This document shows, piece by piece, positions 1-12,010 of a stretch of DNA of 64,000 nt. The stretch is from Brienomyrus brachyistius (Eukaryota > Chordata > Actinopteri > Osteoglossiformes > Mormyridae): positions 22,916,399 through 22,980,398 of the forward strand of contig NC_064544.1 of the NCBI RefSeq assembly GCF_023856365.1. Reading direction: 5' to 3'. The stretch's first letter is position 1. The number at the start of each line of letters is the position of its first letter. The translations under genes were made by a program, and so were the position numbers. Under the pieces are notes generated by a model. The model was given only the letters and a program-made list of their open reading frames with translations, was not told the origin of the DNA and made no database searches.

Positions 1-1740
1 GAGGCCGTATCCCTGTGGCTGAGGGTGGGGTTACAGGATGCGATGGCACAGATCCACCCAATCATGTATGAGTCTGTGGGAGTAGGTTTAAGATGTACGC
101 ACACACACCCCCCCCCCTCTCCCGCCGTCTCTTTGAGACAGTGAGATTCCACAATCAGAACTTCACAAACAAGGCCTTTAGAGGTTCCACATGTCCACTG
201 GCACCAGACTGGGGGCACTTGTTAATTACAACAACATCCCTGTAGCAGATCATGCAGTGCTGCAGTTATTACAACATTCCTGTACTCCAGCACCCACTGG
301 TTCCACCCCTCCAGCCATGTTTCACCCAGTCGCAGCTCCTCATCTGCTCACCTGCCCAATGACATCCCAGTGCGCCCCAAGCATTCTCCAATCAGGGCCC
401 ATTGTGTTTCACAGCCAATGTTCAACGTTGGTGTGTCTGCCCAGTGAACAGACATTGTGCCTATCGCCCAGCTCAGTTAACAAAACAAGTACATCTGGAG
501 CTTTTTAAATCCCAGCTTTGTAGTCAAAACATATATAAAAGTATATTATATGACTATATATGTGCAAAGTTTCACTTATGCAGGAAAACAACAGTGGTTT
601 TTAAACTGTAGATTGCAAACATTTATGTGTGACCCCTTTGCTGTCAAAATGGTAATTTTTTAAATTATTATTAACTGGAGGTGGATGACACCAGGAACAA
701 AACACACACGGTTCCCCAGGCCATTACAACAATTGCATACATCACTGCGAAAGTGTGTGACACGTTAATGTTACTTTCAAATATGCTACAGAAAGGACTG
801 GCATGAAAGATCAGAAGTGTTCTTCTTCTCCTGCCTTTCATCAAAGCCCTTGGCTGGTGTAGCTGTGGTCCAGGGGAGAGAAGGAAGTAGTGGGCACGGT
901 TATCTGAAAACCTGTCTGTGGCTGGCAGTTCAAATGTGAACAATGGGGAGCAAACAGCTAACATGTGACTGCTGTGCTCTGTTTTGATTGGAGGAACTTT
1001 CTTTTGAAGATTAAATAAATGGAAGCTCATTAGGTCCATTTGATTTCTATCATTGTCTCTTGATGCCAGTCAAAGATATGGCAAAAGATCTGATGTTTGT
1101 TTTTGCCTTCAGGAGACACTGAAACTAGATCAAGCTGAGACTAGAAACGAGTGACATTACGAGTTATGAGCCATTCAGGACTTTTAAGAAGACGGGTTGG
1201 GAACCTGGTGAGCCAGAGGAAATATGTTCATATGAGCTGAAGTTCTTATTTTTCCAGAGCCAAGAAAAGGAACTCCAGTTAGCAATTACTGGAGATTGCA
1301 ACGTCAGGTAATTACCTGCTGGAGATTCAAAATTGGCTGAATTGAGGTTCAGCTGAGGTTAAACTGAGCAGTTTGGCTATTACCCTCTTGGGTAATTTAA
1401 CAGTCTCTAAGGTCATGTGGGGTGGGAGGTGTCATACTTGAAGACAAAGAGCTGGTCTCTGGTCCTTTTTGCATGGCAGCTTTAGTTGCTATTCTTCCAT
1501 TAATCTCCAGTTGGGCTAGATTCACCCAACTGAGGACTAGTCACCTGGTCTATGGGTGGATAGCTCAGGTCCAGAAAGTAAAAATGCTGATTTCATTTCA
1601 ACCAACCAGCTGAGCATAAAGAGTCACAGTCTGAGAGTACACAGAGATTTGACATATCAAACTGTTAAATCCACCTCTACCTGGGTCAAACTTGGAATTC
1701 AATTTCATTTACCTCCAGGTGCTTTTAATTCATGATGATT
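1..1740. other. Non-coding stretch, no gene recognised
   Basis: Short open frames here have no recognisable family features, and no splice-consistent exon series is visible. A short C-run follows a CA-rich patch near 103-120. The rest looks like unique AT-balanced intergenic DNA. Confidence 0.6.
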
Positions 1741-1741
1741 T

Positions 1742-2315
1742 TATATACAGGCAAACCTCGGATTGTGAGTAACTTGGTTTGCAAGTGTTTTGCAAGATGA
1801 GCAAAATTTTTAAATAAATTTTAACTTGATAAACGAGCGAGGTCTTGCATACCCCACAAATACAAGTGTTATGTATACGCTTTGTCTGCCGGGCGTCACG
1901 TAATCACAACTGAGTCAATGGTTCTTCTCGCTCTCTCTTGCCGTGGAATTGTGGGTAATCATCTCCCATGCTCAGTCTCAGTTGGCGTCCCTCACTCGTA
2001 TAATCAAAATTTGGTACAAACGCACCACCCGAATAAGGGTGTAGCAGTGCGAGCGATGCATCTGTGTAACGACGATGCAGTGTCCACATTTCCGCGAAAT
2101 CAAAAAGGAGGCAAAAGCAGCTGTCATTGGACAGGTTCCTTGTTAAAGTCGTACAAAAAGAAAAAGATTCCAGTGAACCAACAGATAGCAGTGATTCCAT
2201 TAGTTATAGTGAAAATCTTAGTACAAAATAATCCTCCTCTTCTCCTCTCTCTCGTCTCCTTCACATCGTCCACGATTCTTTTCAAAGGTAAAGTGCAGGT
2301 TAATTTGTGAGTGTG
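1742..2315 (+). mobile_element. Tigger-like (pogo/Tc-mariner) DNA transposon remnant
   Basis: The block opens with CAGGCAAACCTCGG, a terminus typical of Tigger elements, followed by a run built on 'cttggtttgcaagtg' and 'tgataaacgagcgag'. Near 2150-2215 a frame reads as a lysine-rich then serine/aspartate-rich tail, like the C-terminal end of a Tigger transposase. It ends with 'aaagtgcaggttaatttg' at about 2289-2308. From memory, several of these phrases also occur in mammalian Tigger elements. No intact transposase frame survives and the right terminus is not clear. The assignment is by pattern only. Confidence 0.5.
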
Positions 2316-4130
2316 TGAAAATGGAGGGATCTTCCCTGTAGCATCAGGACCTCAGGGCTCTGTCTGCCCTGTGGAGATGTCATAATAACTCGAGTGTTAA
2401 AAGGAGCGATTCTGCACTGGAAAAAGCTTCCTGCATCTGCACAGATCCTGTCCTTGCGCCTCTGCATGTAGCAGTCAGCATTATCCGTCTGAAGCAGGGA
2501 GATGCTCAAAGGTCTCGTTCCGGCTTCTAGCCTGGTAGGCCCCCTGATCCTAAGGTTACAAAGGCACACTGTCAGACAGCGAGATAAGATAACTCTTCAT
2601 TTTGCGTATGCCAGTCAAATCCCCAAATCTGCCATTCTGCGTTTCCTCCGCTGGTATGAAGCGCCCCATTCAGCAGTCTGCCCGAGGACAAATCTTGTAC
2701 ACTTTAATCATACGCTTTCGCAAGATGCAGTTCCAAGATAGAGTTCCGCACGCTGGGTGCTCGCCACCCCACCTGATGGTCACATGACCTTTTCAGGGCA
2801 CATCTGATGAAGGGGGCCTTTCTAGAAATAAATAACCCAATACAAGCCCCATTGAATTTTAACAGCTTTTTCAGTCCAACAAAATCAACACGAAAATCCC
2901 TGGCCAAGCCTCTGATCCTGGATCTTTTTCCCGAAATCCCACAAGACCTCCAAAAATAAGCAGACTCGCAGTTCCACACATACTTTTCATTTATTTTTCT
3001 CATTTAGTCTGCCCATCATTCTCAGATTGAGGAGAGGGTCAAAGTGGCATGTTTTTACTAACCACACGCATGACAACCCCCCTGTTCAAATGAGCGCCGT
3101 TCGTTATTACGGCTGAACGCGGCCTCTTCAGCTTTGGTAAGGAAACACCTCTGGGACTCGCTGATTAAACAGATTCACCTGTTTTTTTTTTTTTTTTTTT
3201 TTTACCTCTGTCGTGTTTTCTGACCATTTAAATACTTTTCGGGCTGCACTGCGAAGCCTGCGAAATTCATCACAAATTCATTAGCCTACTCACCTACACA
3301 GGTGGGCAGTAAGCATGTGAGAAGTCTGAGGGCCGGGAATTAATCGGAGGTTAATTAGGCATTGTCCTGCTCAGTCTATTCAGAGGGAAGTGAATAGGGC
3401 CCTAAACATGGACCCTGCAACGCGAAACTACCAAACTATTAGCATGTTAGCAGGTTTCAGTGCAATGTAAACCTGACAATACTGTACATATCTCAGCTCT
3501 TCATGCTTCATTACTGTTCACTGTCTTACCTGGTAAAAAAACGGAAAGACAGAACTGACTTGATTAAGCACAACAGAAGATGAAATTTATGACATATCAG
3601 TTTATTTGAGAGATTTAAAATGAAAATACTCTTTTCTTTTTGTTTGAAGTTCAGCCCCTGACGCCTTGCTGGACAGGTCAGAGCAGGAGACAATGTTTAC
3701 CTTACAATTAACACGGCATTTATCGAGACCCTGCTCTCCATGACAGAAGGGCCTGAAGCATTTTGGAGCAAAATCAACTATGATCTGGACTTGATCTGGG
3801 ATCGACGCGGGAAGCAGGAAAAATAGAAGCTAATCTCATGGAGGGAATTACGCTGCAACTGGTTACTCCTTCAGACCCGCCAGCAAGAATAGGGTCAGTG
3901 ACGCTGTTTACATTTTTCATGGGTCAATTATGCTTCATTAAAGCTTCACCGCATTTTTTTGGTGTGGCTGTTGCTAATAGAAGCGTTGGATCTGGGGGTG
4001 GGGGCAAGCGGGAGGGTTGGGTGTCTGTCAATAGGCCTTGTATGTGTGCTTGTATAACAGATGGTGGGGCAGCTTGTCGGCTGTGATTTAGATGTGTAGC
4101 AGTGTGTGTGTGCATCTGTGTGTGCGTGTG
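2316..4130. other. Non-coding stretch with a poly-T run and a possible conserved element
   Basis: No gene was recognised. A T-run sits at 3181-3203. The segment 3230-3480 is rich in TTAATTA/ATTAATC homeodomain-type cores and lacks repeat character, so it could be a conserved non-coding element. That is only a guess without alignment. Confidence 0.4.
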
Positions 4131-4134
4131 GGAG

Positions 4135-4410
4135 GGTGTGTGTGGATTATGTTTATATTACCTTGTGGGGACCAAATGTACCCCACAATGTCACAAAAAC
4201 CTGTTATTTTGACATTGTGGGGACCATTTTTGAGGTTCCCACCAAGATCTGTGAATGCAAAAACAAAAAAATGGCAGAAGTCTCATATTTGTTTGGTTAC
4301 TTATTATTGGTTATTACTTTTAAGTAGTTGGGCAGGGGTTAAGGTCTTCATGTTGGGATTAGAGTTTTCCCCAGAGAAATGAATGGAGAGTCCCTACAAA
4401 GATAAAATTA
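4135..4410 (+). mobile_element. GTGGGGAC-family short repeat, copy A
   Basis: One of four copies in the window of a short element. It starts near a 'tatattaccttgtggggacc' phrase, has an inner GTGGGGACC/GGTCCCC pair, then 'agatctgtgaatgcaa', a 'ggttaagg' segment and 'gggattagagttttccc'. It ends at 'gaatggagagtcccta'. All four copies are directly next to TG/CA dinucleotide runs. No coding capacity is seen; it is MITE-like. Other copies are at about 12915, 32670 (reverse) and 37560. Confidence 0.65.
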
Positions 4411-4412
4411 CC

Positions 4413-4417
4413 TGTGT

Positions 4418-4482
<65 letters not shown>
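4413..4482. repeat. (TG)n microsatellite
   Basis: An almost pure TG run with one early interruption (TCTG). It adjoins the 3' end of the GTGGGGAC-family repeat. Confidence 0.95.
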
Positions 4483-4485
<3 letters not shown>

Positions 4486-4489
4486 TTTT

Positions 4490-5670
4490 ATACACAGAGG
4501 GTGACAGGGCAGGTACAGAACAGAAACAGAACATCCTGTTGATGTTGCTATTATTCTTATTGTTATTATTATTATAAAAAATCATTCATACAGGTTTTGA
4601 AGGTTATTCAGTGCCACCTTCGTGAATGAATGAGTCCTCATTCTTTCCAACTCCATTCCGTCACACGCCAAACAGTCCAGTGATAAAGCGATTCATGGCT
4701 CTGCTGCAAAGATGGGGACCATGGACTGACAGAACAATGCAGCAAACCAGCAGGACCAGAAGGTCCAGTTGTTCCTCCAGGGTGGTTCCCAGCTAACGCA
4801 ATAGCTCACAGGAGTCCAGATTTTCGCACGCCATCATCAACTCACTGCCGGACTCATCCATCGCCAGGTCGTTTGGCACAATTCTGAGGCGGGATGGGGA
4901 GAGGACTCACTGGGGGGTCAGATTGGGAATGCTGAGGTAAGAATGTTCAGCTGGATACAAGAACTTTTTTGTGATAGGTGGTGAACCCCCCCCTCCAAGA
5001 GGTACCTCATCCCTGCTCAGAGATGGCATGCGGAAGGGTTAATTAGGTCATTTAGCATCAATGATTATCTCCCATAACAGCTGTCCTGTCATGTGACCTT
5101 ACAGTGAGGCCACGGGCTGGCAGCCCTAGGGTGCTACAGTAACAACAAGTCATGTGTCATAAAATCACAGAGCTTTATAAGCCCTTTAGTCGGCTACAAC
5201 TCCTGAAAACAGGCAGACTGTCGAAACGGTCTCTCCGAACAGGATTAGTCCCTCAAGGATTCCCAGAAAGCCACTGACTGCACTGTGAACTTTGCAGACA
5301 TTGGCCAGACTGAGGAATATGACTTAAAGTGGACGGCAACACATGAGGGTCACACTGAGCAGGCGGTCAACGCACTGCTGGATCCTGAGGCTCGGGGACC
5401 AAACGGCTCATTCAATCGAGAACAGGCTTTGCCACGGGTGACGGCCTGACGCGTACGGTGCGTGAGGTGATCAATGGTTAGGCCTGTGCAGGATAGCCCG
5501 TCCCGCGATGGCATTTCACCCAGAGGGTCTGAACTGACAAATGGGGCCTCCTGATTGATTATCACTGCTGAAGTCTGATTTGTTTTGAAAGGGTCATGTC
5601 CACCCCCACGGGCCATGTCAATGCTTCAGTTAAATCAGCTTCTGTTAATAACAGCTCTGTAATGTACATG
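4490..5670. other. Non-coding stretch, nothing recognised
   Basis: No coding exon, RNA gene or clear repeat was recognised, apart from a short AT-rich ATT-repeat patch at 4546-4580. Confidence 0.5.
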
Positions 5671-5673
5671 TCA

Positions 5674-5750
5674 GAATATCTATGCTAGGTGTTTGTGAGA
5701 ATATCTATGCTAGCTGTTTGTGAGAATATCTATGCTAGGTGTTTGTAGCG
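5674..5750. repeat. Short tandem repeat, 25-bp unit, three copies
   Basis: The phrase 'gaatatctatgctagg' followed by 'tgtttgtga' recurs at 25-bp spacing (5674, 5699, 5724), with single-base differences. Confidence 0.85.
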
Positions 5751-6049
5751 ACTTATTCCAGCTACAGCTGTGTAACTTTGCTTAGTATGATTTCATGTGA
5801 ATACCAGTGGTTCTATATATGATTAGCATATTCTGGTAGTTATTTATGCTAAATACTATATAAAATATTTAGCAAACTTTAATTTGGCCTAGTGCACGTC
5901 TGCAGTAGACATCACAAAGGCAAGAGAGGATTTCTTGCTTTGCCGAATAACTTGTCAGATTTAAGGTACTCCAGTTTAAATGGCCTTAACCTTTGTTTGC
6001 TTACGTTTAGCCCCAAATACCTTAAATCCAACAAGTTATCCGGCTGTGC

Positions 6050-6185
6050 TTCGTAATACAGGGTCCAGGTCTTTAGCCTGTGAGAGGAAACCGGCATGAC
6101 ACAGAGAGAACATGTCAACTCCCCAAACACACAGGGGGGATTTGAACCCCGGACTGCAGAGGCATGACAGCTACCAAACGAGCCT
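6050..6185 (-). mobile_element. SINE fragment (reverse orientation)
   Basis: The block holds 'gaacatgtcaactcccc' followed by 'gatttgaaccccgg' and 'ctgcagaggcatgacagc'. This is the reverse-complement order of the 5' half (B-box and flank) of the tRNA-derived SINE seen in full at 6491-6855. It is diverged and incomplete. Confidence 0.55.
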
Positions 6186-6317
6186 AGATCTAAATGTACA
6201 ATGTGGCATAAAATCTTATTAGAATGCATAAGAAAATGAGAATAGGCAATGTACATATTTTTAAACAAGAAACAAGTGTGTGTGAGTATTATTATATATA
6301 AATATATATATCCATAG

Positions 6318-6490
6318 GGGCGGCATGGTGGTGCAGTGGTTAGCACTGTTGCCTCACACCTCTGGGACCCGGGTTCAAATCTCCGCCTGGGTCACATGTG
6401 TGTGGAGTTTGCATGTTAGGCTCCGGACCCCCCGCGACCCAATAGGATAAGCGGTTTGGAAAATGGATGGATGGATGGATGGATGGATGG
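6318..6490 (+). mobile_element. tRNA-derived SINE, internally deleted copy
   Basis: The copy starts 'ggggcggcatggtggtgc', followed by an A-box-like 'tggtgcagtggttagcac' and a B-box-like 'gggttcaaatctcc'. These are the two internal RNA polymerase III promoter boxes of a tRNA-derived SINE. It then jumps from the 'gagtttgcatgtt' segment directly to the 3' section ('aggctccggaccccc', 'aggataagcggtttgg'). Compared with the neighbouring inverted copy it lacks the middle 200 bp or so. It ends in a (TGGA)n tail. Confidence 0.8.
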
Positions 6491-6855
6491 ATATATATCC
6501 ATCCATCCTCCAAACCGCTTATCCTACTGAGTCGGATCCTGGGGGCCTGGAGCCTATCCCGGAAGCAATGGGCACGAGGCAGAGAACAACCCAGGATGGG
6601 GGGCCAGCCCATCACAGGGCACACTCACACACCATTCACTCTCATACGCACACCTACGGGCGTTTTAGCAACTCCAATTAGCCTCAGCATGTTTTTGGAC
6701 TGTGGGGGGAAACCAGAGGACCCGGAGGAAACCCCACGACGACATGGGGAGAACATGCAAACTCCACACACATGTAACCCAGGCGGAGACTCGAACCCGG
6801 GTCCCAGAGGTGTGAGGGAACAGTGCTAACCACTGCACCACCATGTCACCCCATA
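6491..6855 (-). mobile_element. tRNA-derived SINE, near full-length copy
   Basis: Reverse-strand copy of the same family. The (ATCC)n tail is at the left. It runs through 'ccaaaccgcttatcct', 'cagcccatcacagggcac', 'tttttggactgtgggggg' and 'gagaacatgcaaactcc', then B-box and A-box complements, and ends 'accactgcaccaccatg'. It abuts the copy at 6318-6490 tail to tail, making a large inverted repeat. This copy shows the SINE middle section that resembles the 48-bp satellite unit at 18879-28738. Confidence 0.85.
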
Positions 6856-6879
6856 TATATATATAGGGCTCCCCTTAGC

Positions 6880-7914
6880 TGGGCTTTTCTCCTCATTCTG
6901 GCATTTGTGCCATTTTGGCAGCCTGTAAATGAGAATCAACAGGTTCCATGCAAAGACCAAAGACTCACTCACCAGCCACATCCGGCTCTCACGTACGGGT
7001 CTCTGTTAGGAAGGAGGGGGGGGACATGCGCCTTAGCACAGAGCTCGTCATGTTACTGCTCAGGCTCTGCGGACAGAAGTCCCGATATAGACCAGTCATA
7101 CTTTATGGGCACAGCAGAACATATTAATAATTTATTTACATATAGATTTATTTGCTAATAAAATGTTTTATACATATCTTATATTTTATCAGAGGTGGGG
7201 ATTTCAGGTCAAGAGAGTAAAAATCCAAATCATGATTTGTTTCAACCAACCAGTTGAGTATTTTCGTACCAAAATCCGTACAGGGTGTTGCTGAGGTATA
7301 AAAAAACGTTATCATAGTTGGCTTATGTGTTTGTTGTTGACGCCGTGGTTTGTTCAGTTGTAGTGTATTTGTATTTCTCATACCCAATGTGCTACACAGT
7401 AAAGTAAAATAATATAAATCAGAAGCTAGAAGTAATAGGGAAAAGGTATAGCTTAATAAAAAGACATCAATAATAATAATAAGAAGAAGAAGAACAAGAA
7501 GACTGATAAAAGATAGATAAATAAATAAAAATAAAAACATAATAGTTAGAACTGTAGGAAAGTCAATTTAAATAAGTGAGCCTTGGATTTTTTCTTAAAA
7601 ACTTTAAATAATACACACTGTTGCTTATATGTAGGAGCATTAGTGAAGAGGGAGAGAGGGGAAGTAAAGGGGGATTGGGGAGGGAAAGAGAGAGAGATAG
7701 AGAGCTTAGTCTGCAGAAGTCTTGCTTGGTCTGTGTCGACTCTTGGGGATAAACGGCACCCGTTCTAACCCAAACCCACCATACACATGGAAAGGACACC
7801 ATACTGGGGCCAAGATCCACAAGCCACAATAAAGACAGTCCTAGCACATCTCTGCCATAGCATCTTCACATGCCACGTTCAAAATCCACAAAAACTTCCA
7901 TCTGTCTTCCACTT
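6880..7914. other. Non-coding stretch with simple-sequence patches
   Basis: No gene was recognised. There is an AT-rich segment with AAT/AAG trinucleotide runs at 7470-7500 and a GA-rich patch at 7648-7705. Confidence 0.5.
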
Positions 7915-8160
7915 ACCTTATACAGGGGTGTTTTGGGGGCTGCAGCCTATCCCACAGGAAAGGGCTTGTGGCTGGGGTACAGCCTGGACAGGATGCCAGT
8001 CCATCACAGGGCACACACACTACTTGAATTGTAGAGGCCTAGGTCACATGACTGCATGCCTTTGAGTGGTGGGAGGAAACCAGGGTACCTGGAGCAATCC
8101 TGCGGGGGCACTGTGAGGAAGCGAGAGGTGATGGTGCTACCCACTGTGCCGGCCTCCCCA
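7915..8160 (-). mobile_element. Diverged SINE copy of the same or a related family
   Basis: The sequence holds 'ctgcagcctatcccac', 'gtacagcctggacagg' and 'agtccatcacagggcac', then 'ggaggaaaccagggtacc' and 'gtgctacccactgtgcc'. This is the same order of landmarks as the reverse copy at 6491-6855, but more diverged. Confidence 0.65.
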
Positions 8161-10845
8161 AAATCCAGTTAAATCTGAAGATATCCGTCTAAATGTGTGT
8201 GAGCAGACACACAGAAACATCACGTATGTTTAACTTTCAGGGCCATCAAAAGTATGCAAGTAAATATTTGGTGTATTGACTGTTAGGTGTCTCCTTTAAT
8301 CATGCTGCCTTTGTCCTGGGGGGCTGTTCAAAAGGCCTTCATTACTTTGTTCCTATAGGCTAACAGTCCCCCTGACCCCCCCCCCCCCCCAAGCCCCCCG
8401 CCATGCCTGTCAAACACTAAACAGAACCTGCTTTGACTGTCAGTTAATTACACACTATTTTACTGCAGTGTTTACCAGTCAAAGGGGCCAGCGGCGCTGC
8501 AATCACATGCCCTCCATCAATGTCCGCGGCCTGCAAAGGCCACAATGAAGATGCCCCCTAACGTCAGCTAGTGTCTGATGCTCAAAGCCATCCATTCCTA
8601 ATTGCCTTTAGAGATGGCTGATAAAGGTGCCTTTGAAGTGAAACTAGGCCTAATGAGAGGCCTTAGCTGGGGGGGGGGGCTGAGTGTAGCAGAGGGCCAC
8701 AGGGAGGGGGGACATGGGAGGGAGAGGCTGCCTCTCTGTGCCCGCGGGACCGCGGTGAGCCCGAGATGCTGGTCCAGCAGCGTGCCGCTACGCTCCATCC
8801 ATCTTCCGGCCCTGACCGCCCCCACCCTGCCAGCCCCATCCCTGGGCGTCGGCCCTGCTCTCATTAGCACCACACCCCCCCCTTCTCCACTGCCAGCGAG
8901 GGCATTATAATACTGGACTGGAGGGGGGGGATTGGATGCCTCACATTCTCTGTGAGCGCCTGCACGCTTTCGAGTGCTGGGAATGCCTTTGGAAAAGTGC
9001 TGGGGGCTGGAATGTCGATTAGCATACTGAGCGCCTTGGGGCCCCCCCTGCTGGGCTGGACTGCTCACCACAGAACATGCACACTCACGGTCTAAAAACA
9101 TGCCAGAGCAACAAGAAACCTGCTAAGCTGGCAAATAATATGACTGTCAAAACAATGCGTTTTACAACAAAAATGGCTTCCTCCGCGGCCTCTCACAATG
9201 GCATGCTTTTAGTAGTCGATGTATAATTAAATCCTGCTCTGTTTATGTTTTTTGATAAATTTTTTTAATTGTCCCAGCCAGGATGCCGACATACAGTATG
9301 TAACAGCACACAAATTCACAGGTCTCCGCACTGTCCGAAGAGGCTGCATCCTGAAACAAGACCAGCGTCGTCCTGGTTCGAATGACAAAAGAGACCCCCA
9401 ACAGCTGGTATTTACTACCAAGTAAGTGAAGTGCTTATAAGAGCTGGAAACTTGATATTTTTTCGTGCTCTAATTCCTATTAGTGCCTGATGAGACGAAA
9501 AAGAAAACTGAAAACAATCAAAGAGTGGAGACCCTCCTCTGAAAGTCATGGGCTTGCCTTCACAAACGGGGATCTTTAGAGGTCCAAGTGTCTTGATTTA
9601 GACCCCAGTGTTGGGCGGGACAGAAACTCCATCCATCTGGTGAGATGTGGGACTTATGGTGCAGTGTCACTTTGTGATAATCAAGGGTACTCGTCAATGT
9701 CTCTGACGCTTCACCCCTGTAAAATAAGTGAGCCGACCACTTTTGGCTTTCAGAACAGCCCACACTACTATGTTTAATTCAAAATCAAGGATTGTTCATC
9801 TAGTAGAAGCCCATCACTCTCTATTAAAGGGGAGTTCCAGTATTAGACAAATTTAATTTTTGACTTGTTACCAATTACAATTACAATTTTCTTAAAGGGA
9901 TGTGCCAAACCCAAAGGGAAGTTCTCGTACAGCGCGCCCTTCAGAGACATGAAAGGCCAGATTCCTGGGGAGAGAGAAGCCCCCAAGGCTTCCTACTGCA
10001 TTGTGCTCCCTCGGGGTGACAGAAATCCTTTTCAAAGAGCCTCCCGGCTCCTGGCTGCCAGGCAGGAACAGGCAGAAAAGCAGAGCAGAGGCAGTGCAGC
10101 TACACCCCTTTAATCGGTAAATTATGGAGGCACATATCCACTGATTTCCCTGTGCCATTTTAGCAATTGCAGTGTCCCTGGAGACGAGAGTCGACCAGTT
10201 AGTCTCCAGGTCTGGAAAGGCTGTGACAGCCCTGGTTTAAGTATTAAACCAGTCAATTATGGTCAGAATGTCCTCTGTTTCCATACAAATTTGTCATTTG
10301 CGTAAATTCTTCCAATTCTCATGTCAGGTGACCTGGGCCTGGATAGTGTTCTGCTTTCTAGGCGGGGGTGCCCGGGGATCCAATGGGACGTCAGGGCATT
10401 CTGATCATTGTGTTATGCGTCTCCTGCAATTTGCGCTACCCCTAAGACGTCACACAGTCGGGTGTCTGTGGCTGTGGGCACTTTGAATTAAGTAAAAGTC
10501 ACGTTACACAGAAATCAAAAGAAAGCCATGCAATTCTGCACAGTGCTCGTCAACCCATTGCACAGCACAGACCACTGTCTAGGGCGCCATCTTCTGAGGG
10601 GGTACTGACTTAGCTAGGCAGTTCCTCTTTGTCTCTGACAGTGTACACTCTACATGCTCCCTGTACCCCTAGGAGTACTCAGGCTGGGCCCTCTGCAGTG
10701 CTGGCAGAGAGCAGCACCACTTGGGCTTTGACCCATTTTTGTCACCAACCCCCAGCCCCCCCGCTGACAGAGGCTACTGTCACTCATAATCCACAGGAGT
10801 GCTAAGTAGGAAGGAAAACCAGCTCACAGGCACCTGGCTGACTAT
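8161..10845. other. Non-coding stretch, no gene recognised
   Basis: Several C-runs (for example 8379-8392) and a GC-rich segment at 8640-8930 are present. The latter gives open frames of 102-167 codons on both strands that are rich in Pro, Arg, Ser and Gly and have no domain I can name. No exon chain with splice sites was seen. Confidence 0.45.
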
Positions 10846-11378
10846 TGGTGCTTTTCCACTGCAAAACAGGAACTGAGCCGTTCCCAAGCCGTACCGTCAT
10901 GAGAGACTAGTTACCTCACGGTTCCAGCTCGCTTTGGTTTTCCACTGCAGAAGGGACGGTAAAGATGTTGTTTCTAGCCCATCTGTGAGAATTGCTGTGC
11001 TAGCATCAAAAGCTAGCAAAATTAGCATTCCCTTTCGCAAAATTTGAATCCATTCCGTTCAGCAGTTCTATAGTATATTTTCCTTTAAATAGTAGATTAG
11101 AACTTTTCAGGTTCCAAGTTATCAGGAATGCATCAATATATTTAAATGTATGATAATACTAATGAAGAAATATATATAGCCTATAAGCATTTTCCGTCAG
11201 ATTTCTTCATGCATGTCGACCAATCAGATGGTGGTGATGAAACCAGTTTAGTTTGGTCACACTAGCAAGCAGGACCATGTCAGCGCAAGTATTGCTCGCA
11301 TACTTTACAATGGAAAACCGTCAGTTTGGGGTGCGGCTCGGGTACAGCTCAGTTCTTGGTGGCAGTGGAAAAGCACCA
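10846..11378. mobile_element. MITE-like element with 17-bp terminal inverted repeats
   Basis: The left end is TGGTGCTTTTCCACTGC (10846-10862). The right end is its perfect complement GCAGTGGAAAAGCACCA (11362-11378). The inner flank shows further imperfect symmetry ('gaactgagccgttcc' against 'ggctcgggtacagctcag'). It is about 533 bp with no transposase frame. The termini look like those of non-autonomous fish DNA transposons; PIF/Harbinger-like is my guess. No convincing target-site duplication was seen. Confidence 0.75.
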
Positions 11379-11399
11379 CATGAAAGTGCCCGGCACTAC

Positions 11400-12010
11400 T
11401 GCAAGACCCCCTACCCCGCTTAAGCTGCAGGACTTGACTAAGCCATTCCAAAATTTAATTTTTTTTTTAATACCTTCTGATGTAGGCTTGCTTGGGATCA
11501 TTGTCTTGCTCTGTGCCCCAGTTATGATTCAGCTTCAGATTGTTAATGGATGACGTTATATTGTCCTTTAGAATTCCTGGATAAAGAACAAAATTAATAA
11601 TTCCATCAATGATTCCAAGGTAACAAGGCAGCAAAGCATCCCAAACCACCATGTGTGACTACTGTTGGTTTCTTAATGTGCAAAGCAAGAAGTGGACCTT
11701 TGTAGGACTAGGTCTGTAGAACATTCTTGGATAAGCATTCAGGTAATCATTCAATGATTCTTGATAGGCTTGACATTAGTATTCACGTTCTTCTTAGTGA
11801 GCAGCGGTTTCCACTTTGCTTACTCTCCCAGGAATCAGTCTTTGCTGAGTATCTTTCTGATTTTGGAGTCATGAACATTCACTTTATTTGAATGTTCATG
11901 AGAATCCTGCAGTTCTGTCAATGTTATTTTAGGATTCCTGGTGACTTCCAGCAAGACTTTCGGAGAGATCGTGGCAGACCAGCCACTCCTGGGAAGATTC
12001 ACTTGATTAT
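11400..12010 (-). mobile_element. Tc1-like transposase relic
   Basis: Reading the minus strand, a frame over 11467-11652 gives a stretch starting MVVWDALL and later NHNWGTEQDNDPKQ. These match the Tc1 catalytic-core layout: a VWGA-like first part, then a QQDNDPKH-like motif with the second aspartate. Further right (11840-11990) the minus strand reads PRKVLLEVTRNPKITLTEL, as in the paired-like DNA-binding half. The frames are broken by several stops and shifts and one key motif is altered, so it is a dead copy. The terminal repeats were not located. Confidence 0.7.

Noticed and set aside
8598..9101. 167-codon minus-strand open frame, GC-rich
   Set aside because: Low-complexity composition from C/G-runs, no domain recognised, and an overlapping open frame on the other strand.
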